Notes under the pieces: generated by a model
Seen by the model: the letters and a program-made list of their open reading frames with translations, nothing else
Told to the model about the DNA's origin: nothing
Database searches by the model: none
Assembly (NCBI GenBank): GCA_031276835.1
Contig: JAISMI010000041.1
Coordinates: 1-8,343 of the forward strand
From: Holosporaceae bacterium
GTDB lineage: Bacteria; Pseudomonadota; Alphaproteobacteria; UBA3830
Reading direction: 5' to 3'
DNA length: 8,343 nt
Shown: positions 1 through 5,082 of the stretch, piece by piece
How positions within the stretch are numbered: the stretch's first letter is position 1
Layout: every line of letters starts with the position of its first letter
Position numbers and translations under genes: made by a program

Positions 1-261
1 AAATAAAATGGTTTCGACGAACATTTGCGAGATTTTGTAAAACTTCTTCGTCTTTTATGGCGTTTTTACACTTTGCGAGCGCATTAATATGGCTAAGATA
101 AATTGCCTAACGAGGCCTAGCCAAAATTCGCTAATATTGCGGAAACTAAAGCGATTTTTTAACGCCGTCTCTGTACTCGTTGAACAATCTCGCCATCGAC
201 GAACTTTGAAGTTTAATGGCGGCGACATTAGTTGTATAATTGTCACAAAAAAATAACATTT
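1..261. other. Left-edge stretch with no recognisable gene
   Basis: I find no convincing gene here. Open frames on both strands are short, lack Shine-Dalgarno sequences and resemble no family I know. One - strand frame reads as plausible protein in two blocks, about 236-142 and 78-2, but three TAG codons interrupt it between them, so it is at best a decayed remnant. A 55-codon + frame (89-256) also has no ribosome binding site. The stretch could be the remains of a gene or an intergenic region extending beyond the window. Confidence 0.4.
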
Positions 262-310
262 TTAACATTAACCATTCCTTAACTTTTTGTTAACCTTTTT
301 TTCATATAAT
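262..310 (+). promoter_or_regulatory. Promoter with overlapping CtrA-type boxes
   Basis: Three TTAA blocks (268-271, 279-282, 290-293), each followed by C, are spaced exactly 11 bp apart and so form two overlapping copies of TTAA-N7-TTAAC. The first copy begins TTAACCAT, the classic form of the alphaproteobacterial CtrA site. A further TTAAC lies at 262-266. Ten bases after the last TTAAC comes a perfect TATAAT (305-310), and no good sigma70 -35 is present. A CtrA box in place of the -35 is the usual layout of CtrA-activated promoters. Transcription would start near 317 and run rightwards. The nearest well-supported gene downstream is the patatin at 817. CtrA binding is inferred from sequence only. 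Confidence 0.6.
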
Positions 311-340
311 GCAATTATACATTGCGGATTTTGACGTAAA

Positions 341-433
341 ATGCGTCTAATACACAATGAAAAATCGACGTACGACGTCGGAATTTTGCATGTATTAAAT
401 GCAGAGGGAAACGCCTCCGAAGAAATTTTATAA
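341..433 (+). CDS. Possible 30-aa small ORF, doubtful
   Basis: An ATG-to-TAA frame of 30 codons begins about 24 bases after the expected start of the transcript from the 262-310 promoter. The peptide is hydrophilic, rich in E and N, and has no membrane segment or motif I recognise. No good Shine-Dalgarno is visible. It is listed because it is the first frame a ribosome would meet on that transcript and it overlaps the inverted repeat at 366-380, so it could be a leader peptide. It may equally be chance. Confidence 0.15.
   Translation: MRLIHNEKSTYDVGILHVLNAEGNASEEIL
366..380. repeat. Perfect 6-bp inverted repeat, 3-base loop
   Basis: CGACGT, ACG, ACGTCG form a perfect hairpin or dyad, followed by GGAATTTTG. 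It lies about 50 bases into the presumed leader RNA. The short T run makes it a poor intrinsic terminator, so it could be a weak attenuator or a protein-binding dyad. No function is proven. Confidence 0.4.
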
Positions 434-510
434 AATTCTAGCGGTTTTGAGTGTATGAAAATATAAATTGAGGATAAAATCAATTTTGTACGATTCCCTC
501 AAATTTATAG

Positions 511-569
511 GCGCAATATTGCGGATAAAACCTCAAATACTCGCGCCCATTTGCGATAAAATATTGCGC
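511..569. repeat. 10-bp perfect inverted repeat with 39-base loop
   Basis: GCGCAATATT at 511-520 is the exact reverse complement of 560-569. The loop also holds a near-direct repeat of the sequence after each arm (TTGCGGATAAAA and TTGCGATAAAA). This could fold as an RNA stem in the leader of the patatin transcript. No known RNA family is recognised. Confidence 0.4.
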
Positions 570-775
570 GGAGAATTTTACGCGTCGGCGGAAAAATATT
601 TTGTAGGTTTCTCGGAGATATTAGGCTCAACCTCGTGTGCGAATAATTGACGACATTCAATGCGCACGTCAATCAAGTCATTGTTGGAAGACTGAAGATT
701 CAACAAATCCAGACATAATACGCTGCATTTTAATATATACAAGACTACCGAAGCATATCGTTGGTTTTGAAAATA

Positions 776-800
776 GAGTTCACTTCGATTCTGTGAATTC
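776..800 (+). promoter_or_regulatory. Hairpin or dyad just before the patatin ribosome binding site
   Basis: GAGTTCAC (776-783) and GTGAATTC (793-800) can pair over 8 bp with one G-U wobble and a 9-base loop. The element ends 6 bases before the GGAGG (807-811) of the patatin gene. It could be an operator dyad or an RNA hairpin that influences initiation. Only the symmetry is seen. Confidence 0.35.
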
Positions 801-816
801 AAAAATGGAGGAAACC

Positions 817-2073
817 ATGTACCAGCTTAATAGAATAGTTTCTTATTTTGGTTTTTTATCTATTTTTTCTTGTCAAGCAATGCCAGATGCGCCGCGGGCG
901 GATAAAGCTACCGCAATTGCCAATTCTTCTTGTCAGACAATTCTAAAAGAGCGGGAAGATGCGGCCAACGGCGTCTCATATGCCGAATTCATCAAAGAAA
1001 ACAAGCAACTAATAAGAAGTTGCCCTAGTTTTAATAGCACCGGCGAAGATCATGGTTGGAGAGAACATACTAGAGAAAGAGCTCTGTCCAATCAGGCCGC
1101 GATTTCGCCCGCTCTCTCTTCTTTGAGGCAAGACGACTTCCCAGTCGACACAAAATTAATCCTGTCTATAGACGGCGGCGGCAGTAGAGGAATAATCCCG
1201 CTTTATTACTTAAGAGAAATAAAAAAGATTCTAGATAAAGAGCGTTTGGAAGTTGATATGATCGCCGGCACGTCGGCGGGAGCGCTGATCGGCGCTGTCG
1301 TGGCTCAGGGAAAAGAAGATTTTCTTTATGACAATTATTCTGATTTCATAAGTCGAATTTTCCCCAAGAGACGCTTTTCTGTCGGCAGATTTTTTAAGCC
1401 TAAGTACGCCAGCAAGAAAAAATCCAGAATAATTAAGGAGTTTATTGAAGATTATCCGGAAAATAATTGGAAAACAGATTTGGTAATTCCGTTCTATTCC
1501 TATCGTACCGGAGAGGCTAAAATTTATAAAAGCTATTATCCAAATAATTTGAATTTGCACGATGTACTCATGATGACAAGCGCCGCTCCAACTTATTTCG
1601 AACCGCATAGCTGTGGATCCAATAAAAGGGATATAAAAGACGCATGCATAGGCGGAGACGGTGGGATTTTTGCCAATCATCCTGGAATGGCAGCCTACGC
1701 CGAGGCTAAAAAAAAATATCCTCACTCCAAAATAGTCATGATTTCTCTTGGAACGGGCAAGCAAAATTCATACGCCTCCACAAAGCACTACCACAAACGC
1801 GGACTAGTGTTTTGGGCTAGCAAATTTCCCGATATATCAATAGATTCGACTTCGTCCTTTACCGACCTCCTGTTGGAATCTCTATCTCGAGCGGATGAAA
1901 ATTTCGAGTATATTAGAATTCAGCCGAGAATATCTAAAAAAATTATGAAGACAGATGGAATTTCTGAGGATCATATCGCCAAGTTGGTGGCGGCGGCAAT
2001 GGCGTCCATAAGCGAAGGCGCTCCAGAATACGATAGATTTAACAGAGTGCTCCAAATCTTTGGATCGCGATGA
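817..2073 (+). CDS. Exported patatin-like phospholipase
   Basis: The product is a 418-aa patatin-family lipid acyl hydrolase, expected to cleave fatty acyl chains from phospholipids with a Ser-Asp dyad. Visible motifs are the oxyanion-hole loop DGGGSRG (119-125), the nucleophile elbow GTSAG with Ser153, the conserved SAAPTYFEP stretch (255-263), and DGG with the catalytic Asp281. All key residues are intact. I chose the ATG at 817 because GGAGG (807-811) sits 5 bases upstream and the protein then begins with a Sec-type signal peptide: Arg6, a hydrophobic core at about 7-18, and a likely signal peptidase I site after Cys-Gln-Ala21. Cys19 is not in a good lipobox, so a lipoprotein is less likely. 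Residues 22-110 are a hydrophilic region I do not recognise. Family members in intracellular bacteria such as Rickettsia (Pat1, Pat2) and Legionella (VipD) act on host membranes. An effector role here is inference; periplasmic lipid turnover is the alternative. Confidence 0.9.
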   Translation: MYQLNRIVSYFGFLSIFSCQAMPDAPRADKATAIANSSCQTILKEREDAANGVSYAEFIKENKQLIRSCPSFNSTGEDHGWREHTRERALSNQAAISPALSSLRQDDFPVDTKLILSIDGGGSRGIIPLYYLREIKKILDKERLEVDMIAGTSAGALIGAVVAQGKEDFLYDNYSDFISRIFPKRRFSVGRFFKPKYASKKKSRIIKEFIEDYPENNWKTDLVIPFYSYRTGEAKIYKSYYPNNLNLHDVLMMTSAAPTYFEPHSCGSNKRDIKDACIGGDGGIFANHPGMAAYAEAKKKYPHSKIVMISLGTGKQNSYASTKHYHKRGLVFWASKFPDISIDSTSSFTDLLLESLSRADENFEYIRIQPRISKKIMKTDGISEDHIAKLVAAAMASISEGAPEYDRFNRVLQIFGSR

Positions 2074-2109
2074 TATATACTCTAAAGTTTTGTCGTTAAT
2101 TGAACAAAA

Positions 2110-2154
2110 GGGATCGTTCTCCGGTCCGGTCGCTAAGGATTCGAGTCTGATCCC
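2110..2154 (-). terminator. Weak candidate terminator downstream of mlaA
   Basis: On the - strand, GGGATC and GATCCC (2154-2149 and 2115-2110) can pair and are followed by TTTTGTT. The 33-base loop is long, though it contains a smaller CCGGACCGG symmetry. It lies between the convergent patatin and mlaA ends, where a terminator is expected. The T run follows the stem only on the - strand. Confidence 0.3.
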
Positions 2155-2173
2155 CCGTTGCTATTGGAATTTT

Positions 2174-2863
2174 CTAGTCCGGAGACGGAGAATCTTGCGG
2201 ATCTCCAAAATCCAATAGGCCGTCTCCATATTTTTGCATATATATACTTTTCATGGACGAGTATAAGTCCATCGAGTCGTCGATACTTTTATCAACAAAC
2301 TCGGAATTTTCCGCTCGATCACTGACTACGGAGACAATCGTCTTGGCAAACATATATGGGAATCCAATGAAATACACAACCGGATCGACAAACCAGGAAA
2401 CGGGTTCGGCAATGGCGTCTCTGGTTGACGACGATCCCAAAATTGGCAAAACCAAATAGTCGCCCGTCGGCACGCCGATTTTTTTTAAGGTATTTTTATA
2501 GGAAGTTTCCGACTTTTCCAGTCCAATTTGCTCTCCCACGTCGAAAAGCCCGAATATTCCCAACGTCGAGTTTATTACAAATCGGAAAAGAGAATTGACG
2601 GCATGTTCGGCGTCGCTTGACGCCGTATAATTTAAGCATTGAAACGGCTCTTTTAAATTTAGAAGAAAATTCGACGCCGAATAACGGACAATTTCGGGCA
2701 CAATCTCTTTATAGGCGTAGGCAATCGGTCTTAGAATATTTTTATCGACGACTATGTTAAATTCCAGCATGTCCCTATTGAACGCGCTATAGGGATCCGG
2801 ATTATCTTTTGTCGCGGAGCATGCCGTCAACAGCGATAAAAAAAATACAGCGATTTTTCCCAT
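2174..2863 (-). CDS. mlaA: MlaA (VacJ) family outer-membrane lipoprotein
   Basis: MlaA is the outer-membrane component of the Mla system, which removes misplaced phospholipids from the outer leaflet and passes them to periplasmic MlaC. The 229-aa product has a short lipoprotein signal with Lys3, a hydrophobic stretch 4-12 and the lipobox LTAC, lipidated at Cys15. Ser16 follows it, which fits outer-membrane sorting. Family features include the FNR...FN segment (28-36), VDKNILRPIA (39-48), the NL-KEPF region (69-74), INSTLGIFGLFDV (97-109), and a GDYLVLPILGSSSTRDA stretch (134-150). Length is normal. The ATG at 2863 is supported by the signal peptide although the ribosome binding site is weak (GGGAT about 11 bases upstream). 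The gene stands alone here with no mlaC or mlaFEDB beside it. It converges with the patatin gene and diverges from phaZ. Confidence 0.92.
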   Translation of the reverse strand: MGKIAVFFLSLLTACSATKDNPDPYSAFNRDMLEFNIVVDKNILRPIAYAYKEIVPEIVRYSASNFLLNLKEPFQCLNYTASSDAEHAVNSLFRFVINSTLGIFGLFDVGEQIGLEKSETSYKNTLKKIGVPTGDYLVLPILGSSSTRDAIAEPVSWFVDPVVYFIGFPYMFAKTIVSVVSDRAENSEFVDKSIDDSMDLYSSMKSIYMQKYGDGLLDFGDPQDSPSPD

Positions 2864-2904
2864 AAAATTTATATCCCAATCTTCAATTTTGTAACAAAGC
2901 TCGC

Positions 2905-2915
2905 ATTATATAGCA
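2905..2915 (-). promoter_or_regulatory. Extended -10 promoter candidate for mlaA
   Basis: On the - strand the sequence TGCTATATAAT contains a perfect TATAAT (2910-2905) with an upstream TG that can act as an extended -10. No good -35 is visible. Transcription would begin near 2898, giving a leader of about 35 bases to the ATG at 2863. Confidence 0.45.
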
Positions 2916-2960
2916 ACAATATCCGCTCCACGCTATTCTCAATTTATACTCCTCTACAAA

Positions 2961-2976
2961 TTAATTAATAATTAAC
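2961..2976 (+). promoter_or_regulatory. Possible CtrA box in the mlaA-phaZ gap
   Basis: TTAA (2961-2964), seven bases, then TTAAC (2972-2976) fit the CtrA consensus TTAA-N7-TTAAC. The surroundings are very A/T-rich, so chance occurrence is a real possibility. It lies upstream of the better-placed site at 3007-3022 and between the two divergent genes. Confidence 0.35.
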
Positions 2977-3006
2977 AGTCGCAAAAAATCAATATTTTTA
3001 TCATTA

Positions 3007-3038
3007 TTAGCTTTTTCTTAACATTTTTTAGACATAAT
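3007..3038 (+). promoter_or_regulatory. Likely phaZ promoter, CtrA-like architecture
   Basis: TTAG-N7-TTAAC (3007-3022) differs by one base from the CtrA consensus. It is followed after exactly 10 bases by the -10 candidate CATAAT (3033-3038). The stretch 3011-3038 matches 283-310 at 23 of 28 positions, with the same box-to-(-10) distance. Transcription would begin near 3045, giving a leader of about 25 bases to the ATG at 3071. Control by CtrA is inferred. Confidence 0.5.
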
Positions 3039-3070
3039 AACAAAAGTATTTGCAAAAAAAGGAATGGGAC

Positions 3071-4312
3071 ATGTATGAATTTTACGATTCGGTTTCTTAT
3101 CTAATGAAGCCGGCCAGAAAGTTTGCTCATATTTTGAGATCTGGGCTAGGATCTAACCCACAGGCAATGGATTCGTGCATAGGACGCTTTGTCGAAGGAC
3201 TTTCTGATATGTACGAGCGATCAACAAGATACGTGCAAAAACCAGAATTCAACATAGATCAGGTAAATGTTGACGGGGAAGACGTCAACGTCTATCAGAC
3301 AACAGTATTGAAAAAACCGTTTTGCAATTTAGTTAGATTCACGAAAGAAAATCAACAGCATGAACCAAAAGTATTGATAATTGCTCCAGTTTCAGGACAC
3401 TTCGCAACTCTTTTAAGGGATACCGTTAAAAGAATGGCGCCCAGGCACGAGGTCTACATTACGGATTGGATAAGCCTTCGGGACGTTCCGTTATCAGCGG
3501 GAAGTTTCACGCTGGACGAGTATCTTAGCTACTTGATTGATTTTCTGCATAAAATAGGTCCCAATACGCACGTTATGGCGGTATGTCAGCCGGCCGTTCA
3601 GGTTATGGCGCTGGGGGCCGTAATGGAAAGCGCCGAAGATCCATGTATGCCGGCAACTCTCATTCCAATGGGAGGTCCTATAGATCCAAGAGTAAAAAAG
3701 ACGCAGGTTAACGAACTTGCCGAAAGTTATCCTTTGTCATGGTTTGAGAAAAATTTTCTCACCCATGTGCCCCAAGGTCATATCGGAGCGGGACGTCGCG
3801 TCTATCCTGGATTTGTGCAGCTAACGGCCTTTATAAACATGAACCCAGACGCCCATTATAGGGCTCACATCCAGTATCTGGAGGATAAAATTCTAAATAA
3901 CAAAGCCGGAATGGAAAAGCATGTCGCATTTTACGACGAATATTTATCCGTTCTCGATATGGACGACGTTTATTATCTGGAAACCATAGAAAAAATATTT
4001 CAAACCTATGAATTGCCGAGAAATGTTATGAAATATAAAGGGCAGACCGTAGACTTGGGCAGCATTAGACGCTGCGCTCTGTTGACTCTTGAAGGTGAAA
4101 AGGACGATATATCTGCTCCTGGACAAACTTTTGCCGCTCATGGGCTTTGCAAAAACCTATCCGCGGATATGCAGGAGCATTATCTACAGCCTGGAGTCGG
4201 ACATTACGGCGTTTTCTCCGGCAGCAAATGGAGATCCAAAGTGGCGCCGGTAGTCGAGGCGTTTATCAGGAAATTTGATAGGGAAATAGGTTCTTATTAC
4301 AGCAAAAAGTAG
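3071..4312 (+). CDS. phaZ: Intracellular polyhydroxybutyrate depolymerase PhaZ
   Basis: PhaZ of this type hydrolyses amorphous intracellular PHB granules to 3-hydroxybutyrate oligomers and monomers, mobilising stored carbon. The 413-aa product matches the intracellular family (Ralstonia PhaZ1, about 419 aa) end to end. The nucleophile is Cys172 in AVCQPA, a Cys version of the lipase box. The candidate acid is Asp345 or Asp346 in GEKDD, and the candidate base is His378 in GVGHYGVFSG. Their spacing agrees with Cys183, Asp355 and His388 of the Ralstonia enzyme. A conserved MNP-HY-AH region lies near residues 257-266. No signal peptide is present, consistent with a cytoplasmic, granule-bound enzyme. 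I prefer the ATG at 3071, with AAGGA (3058-3062) 8 bases upstream, over an in-frame TTG at 3050. It appears to be transcribed alone. No phaC, phasin or phaR is in the window. Confidence 0.95.
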   Translation: MYEFYDSVSYLMKPARKFAHILRSGLGSNPQAMDSCIGRFVEGLSDMYERSTRYVQKPEFNIDQVNVDGEDVNVYQTTVLKKPFCNLVRFTKENQQHEPKVLIIAPVSGHFATLLRDTVKRMAPRHEVYITDWISLRDVPLSAGSFTLDEYLSYLIDFLHKIGPNTHVMAVCQPAVQVMALGAVMESAEDPCMPATLIPMGGPIDPRVKKTQVNELAESYPLSWFEKNFLTHVPQGHIGAGRRVYPGFVQLTAFINMNPDAHYRAHIQYLEDKILNNKAGMEKHVAFYDEYLSVLDMDDVYYLETIEKIFQTYELPRNVMKYKGQTVDLGSIRRCALLTLEGEKDDISAPGQTFAAHGLCKNLSADMQEHYLQPGVGHYGVFSGSKWRSKVAPVVEAFIRKFDREIGSYYSKK

Positions 4313-4333
4313 GCATTTCCCATTGATTACAAG

Positions 4334-4389
4334 GCCGGAATTGACGGCTGATAAATTGGCGTCTCGGGGGTTTTTCACGTAATTCCGGC
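4334..4389. repeat. 9-bp perfect inverted repeat downstream of phaZ
   Basis: GCCGGAATT (4334-4342) and AATTCCGGC (4381-4389) are exact reverse complements flanking 38 bases that include a GGGGGTTTTT run. A T tail follows neither arm, so it is not a standard terminator. An alternative weak fold (GACG with CGTC, 4343-4362) precedes the T run and could give modest termination of phaZ. The gap 4313-4453 shows no clear promoter for the next gene. Confidence 0.4.
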
Positions 4390-4453
4390 ATTATCTTTGA
4401 CGCGACGCATAAAGTTTCGTTGTCGGGTTTTTATAAAAATTACGGAGGATTAA

Positions 4454-5020
4454 ATGAAACCAGTGCAAATCATTATGCGCCTAGCGATATGTCTAATGGG
4501 CTGCGTCCATGCCATGGAGGAAAATTCATCTCCGGAAGCGAACTTAATTATATATAATTTCACAACGAATCATAAGAAAAATGAGAGCATGAGCAGGCTA
4601 ATATGGGAAAATAGACATAATCTCGGCGAAAATAAAAAAGAAGAAATGTTATCCTATGCTTTGACTCAAAATTTTAATCCGGTACTGAAAATAAACTACT
4701 TTTGGCGATTCGTCGCGACGGTCAGCGATCCAATTGATAATTTAGCCAGAGTCGGATGCGTCGTCGTACCCGCAATATCAAAATATATGTCCGAGGATAA
4801 CGCTCTGCTGGCGTCCGCCGTATGCGGCGTCGTCTCTTTGGTATTCGGAAAAATATACGGATACACAAAAAACAAAGTCTCGGAAAATACAAAAATGCAA
4901 CTGACTCTACTGGAATTGGGACAAGTCTTTAGTTCGTCGTCCTCCGAGCCGTCGCTGGACGATCAAAATTTAGAGCAAGTCTTCGCTTCGCAGTCCGCCG
5001 ACGCGTTGTTGAAGGATTAA
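4454..5020 (+). CDS. Small exported protein of unknown function
   Basis: I do not recognise this 188-aa protein. The start is well supported: GGAGG (4444-4448) lies 5 bases before the ATG. Residues 1-20 form a signal peptide (Lys2, Arg9, hydrophobic 10-18) with a likely signal peptidase I site after Val-His-Ala20. The mature part has a polar section (21-80) rich in N, E and K. A hydrophobic section follows, with segments at about 98-110 and 117-134 separated by a short polar turn (KYMSED), which could be a membrane hairpin. The C-terminal tail is Ser- and acid-rich and carries two similar motifs, LGQVFSS (155-161) and LEQVFAS (173-179). The signal peptide architecture resembles that of the patatin at 817. 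It could be a periplasmic or membrane-inserting secreted protein. No function is assigned. Confidence 0.75.
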   Translation: MKPVQIIMRLAICLMGCVHAMEENSSPEANLIIYNFTTNHKKNESMSRLIWENRHNLGENKKEEMLSYALTQNFNPVLKINYFWRFVATVSDPIDNLARVGCVVVPAISKYMSEDNALLASAVCGVVSLVFGKIYGYTKNKVSENTKMQLTLLELGQVFSSSSSEPSLDDQNLEQVFASQSADALLKD

Positions 5021-5048
5021 AAACTAGGACGACGAAAAGCAAAGTCTC

Positions 5049-5081
5049 AAAAACAACCGTCCGAAAGGTTTTCGGGTTGTT
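5049..5081 (-). terminator. Intrinsic terminator of the symporter gene
   Basis: Read on the - strand, AACAAC (5081-5076) and CCGAAA (5075-5070) pair with TTTCGG (5066-5061) and GTTGTT (5057-5052), with a 3-base loop and a 3-base bulge. TTTTT (5053-5049) follows. It begins 2 bases after the symporter stop codon. On the + strand the hairpin lacks a T tail, so it would serve the convergent gene at 4454-5020 poorly. Confidence 0.7.
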
Positions 5082-5082
5082 A

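Larger units (their letters stand above)
317..816 (+). other. Long leader or intergenic stretch with short frames and inverted repeats
   Basis: About 500 bases separate the promoter at 262-310 from the patatin start. I see no convincing protein gene. A 30-codon frame (341-433, ATG to TAA) and a 60-codon TTG frame (468-650) lack good ribosome binding sites. The patatin reading frame stays open back to a GTG at 637, but nothing supports a start before 817. Structure is present: a tight inverted repeat at 366-380, a 10-bp inverted repeat with arms at 511-520 and 560-569, and an imperfect hairpin at 776-800. The stretch may be a long 5' leader, a small-RNA gene or decayed sequence; the sequence does not decide. 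Confidence 0.4.

Noticed and set aside
9..19. TGGTTTCGACG, resembling the conserved 5' motif of tmRNA, followed by TTTGCGA as in E. coli tmRNA
   Set aside because: The acceptor-stem bases would lie mostly outside the window, and no tag-like reading frame ending in an ALAA- or AVAA-type sequence follows within 150 bases on the + strand. Coincidence is more likely, though the left flank would settle it.
2..236. Reassignment of TAG as a sense codon to join the interrupted left-edge frame
   Set aside because: The window encodes RF1 with an intact PVT motif, and prfA and mlaA both end in TAG, so TAG is a normal stop.
89..256. 55-codon + strand ORF
   Set aside because: It has no ribosome binding site and no recognisable motif, and it runs into the A/T-rich promoter region.
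1..636. Replication origin (CtrA boxes occur in the Caulobacter origin)
   Set aside because: I see no DnaA-box cluster, and the boxes are placed as promoter elements; not excluded but unsupported.
468..650. 60-codon TTG-initiated ORF
   Set aside because: It has no Shine-Dalgarno and no similarity I recognise, and it overlaps inverted repeats; treated as leader sequence.
637..816. N-terminal extension of the patatin from a GTG at 637
   Set aside because: The ATG at 817 has GGAGG at ideal spacing and starts a signal peptide; the extension has no family features.
1231..1764. 177-codon - strand ORF
   Set aside because: It lies wholly inside the patatin gene and has no family features; a shadow frame.
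2137..2154. GGATTCGAGTC..., similar to a tRNA T-arm and thus a possible tRNA remnant or attachment site
   Set aside because: No acceptor, D-arm or anticodon arm can be folded around it; the symmetry is better explained by the GGGATC/GATCCC repeat.
2290..2298. TTATCAACA, close to a DnaA box
   Set aside because: It is a single near-match inside the mlaA coding region with no companions.
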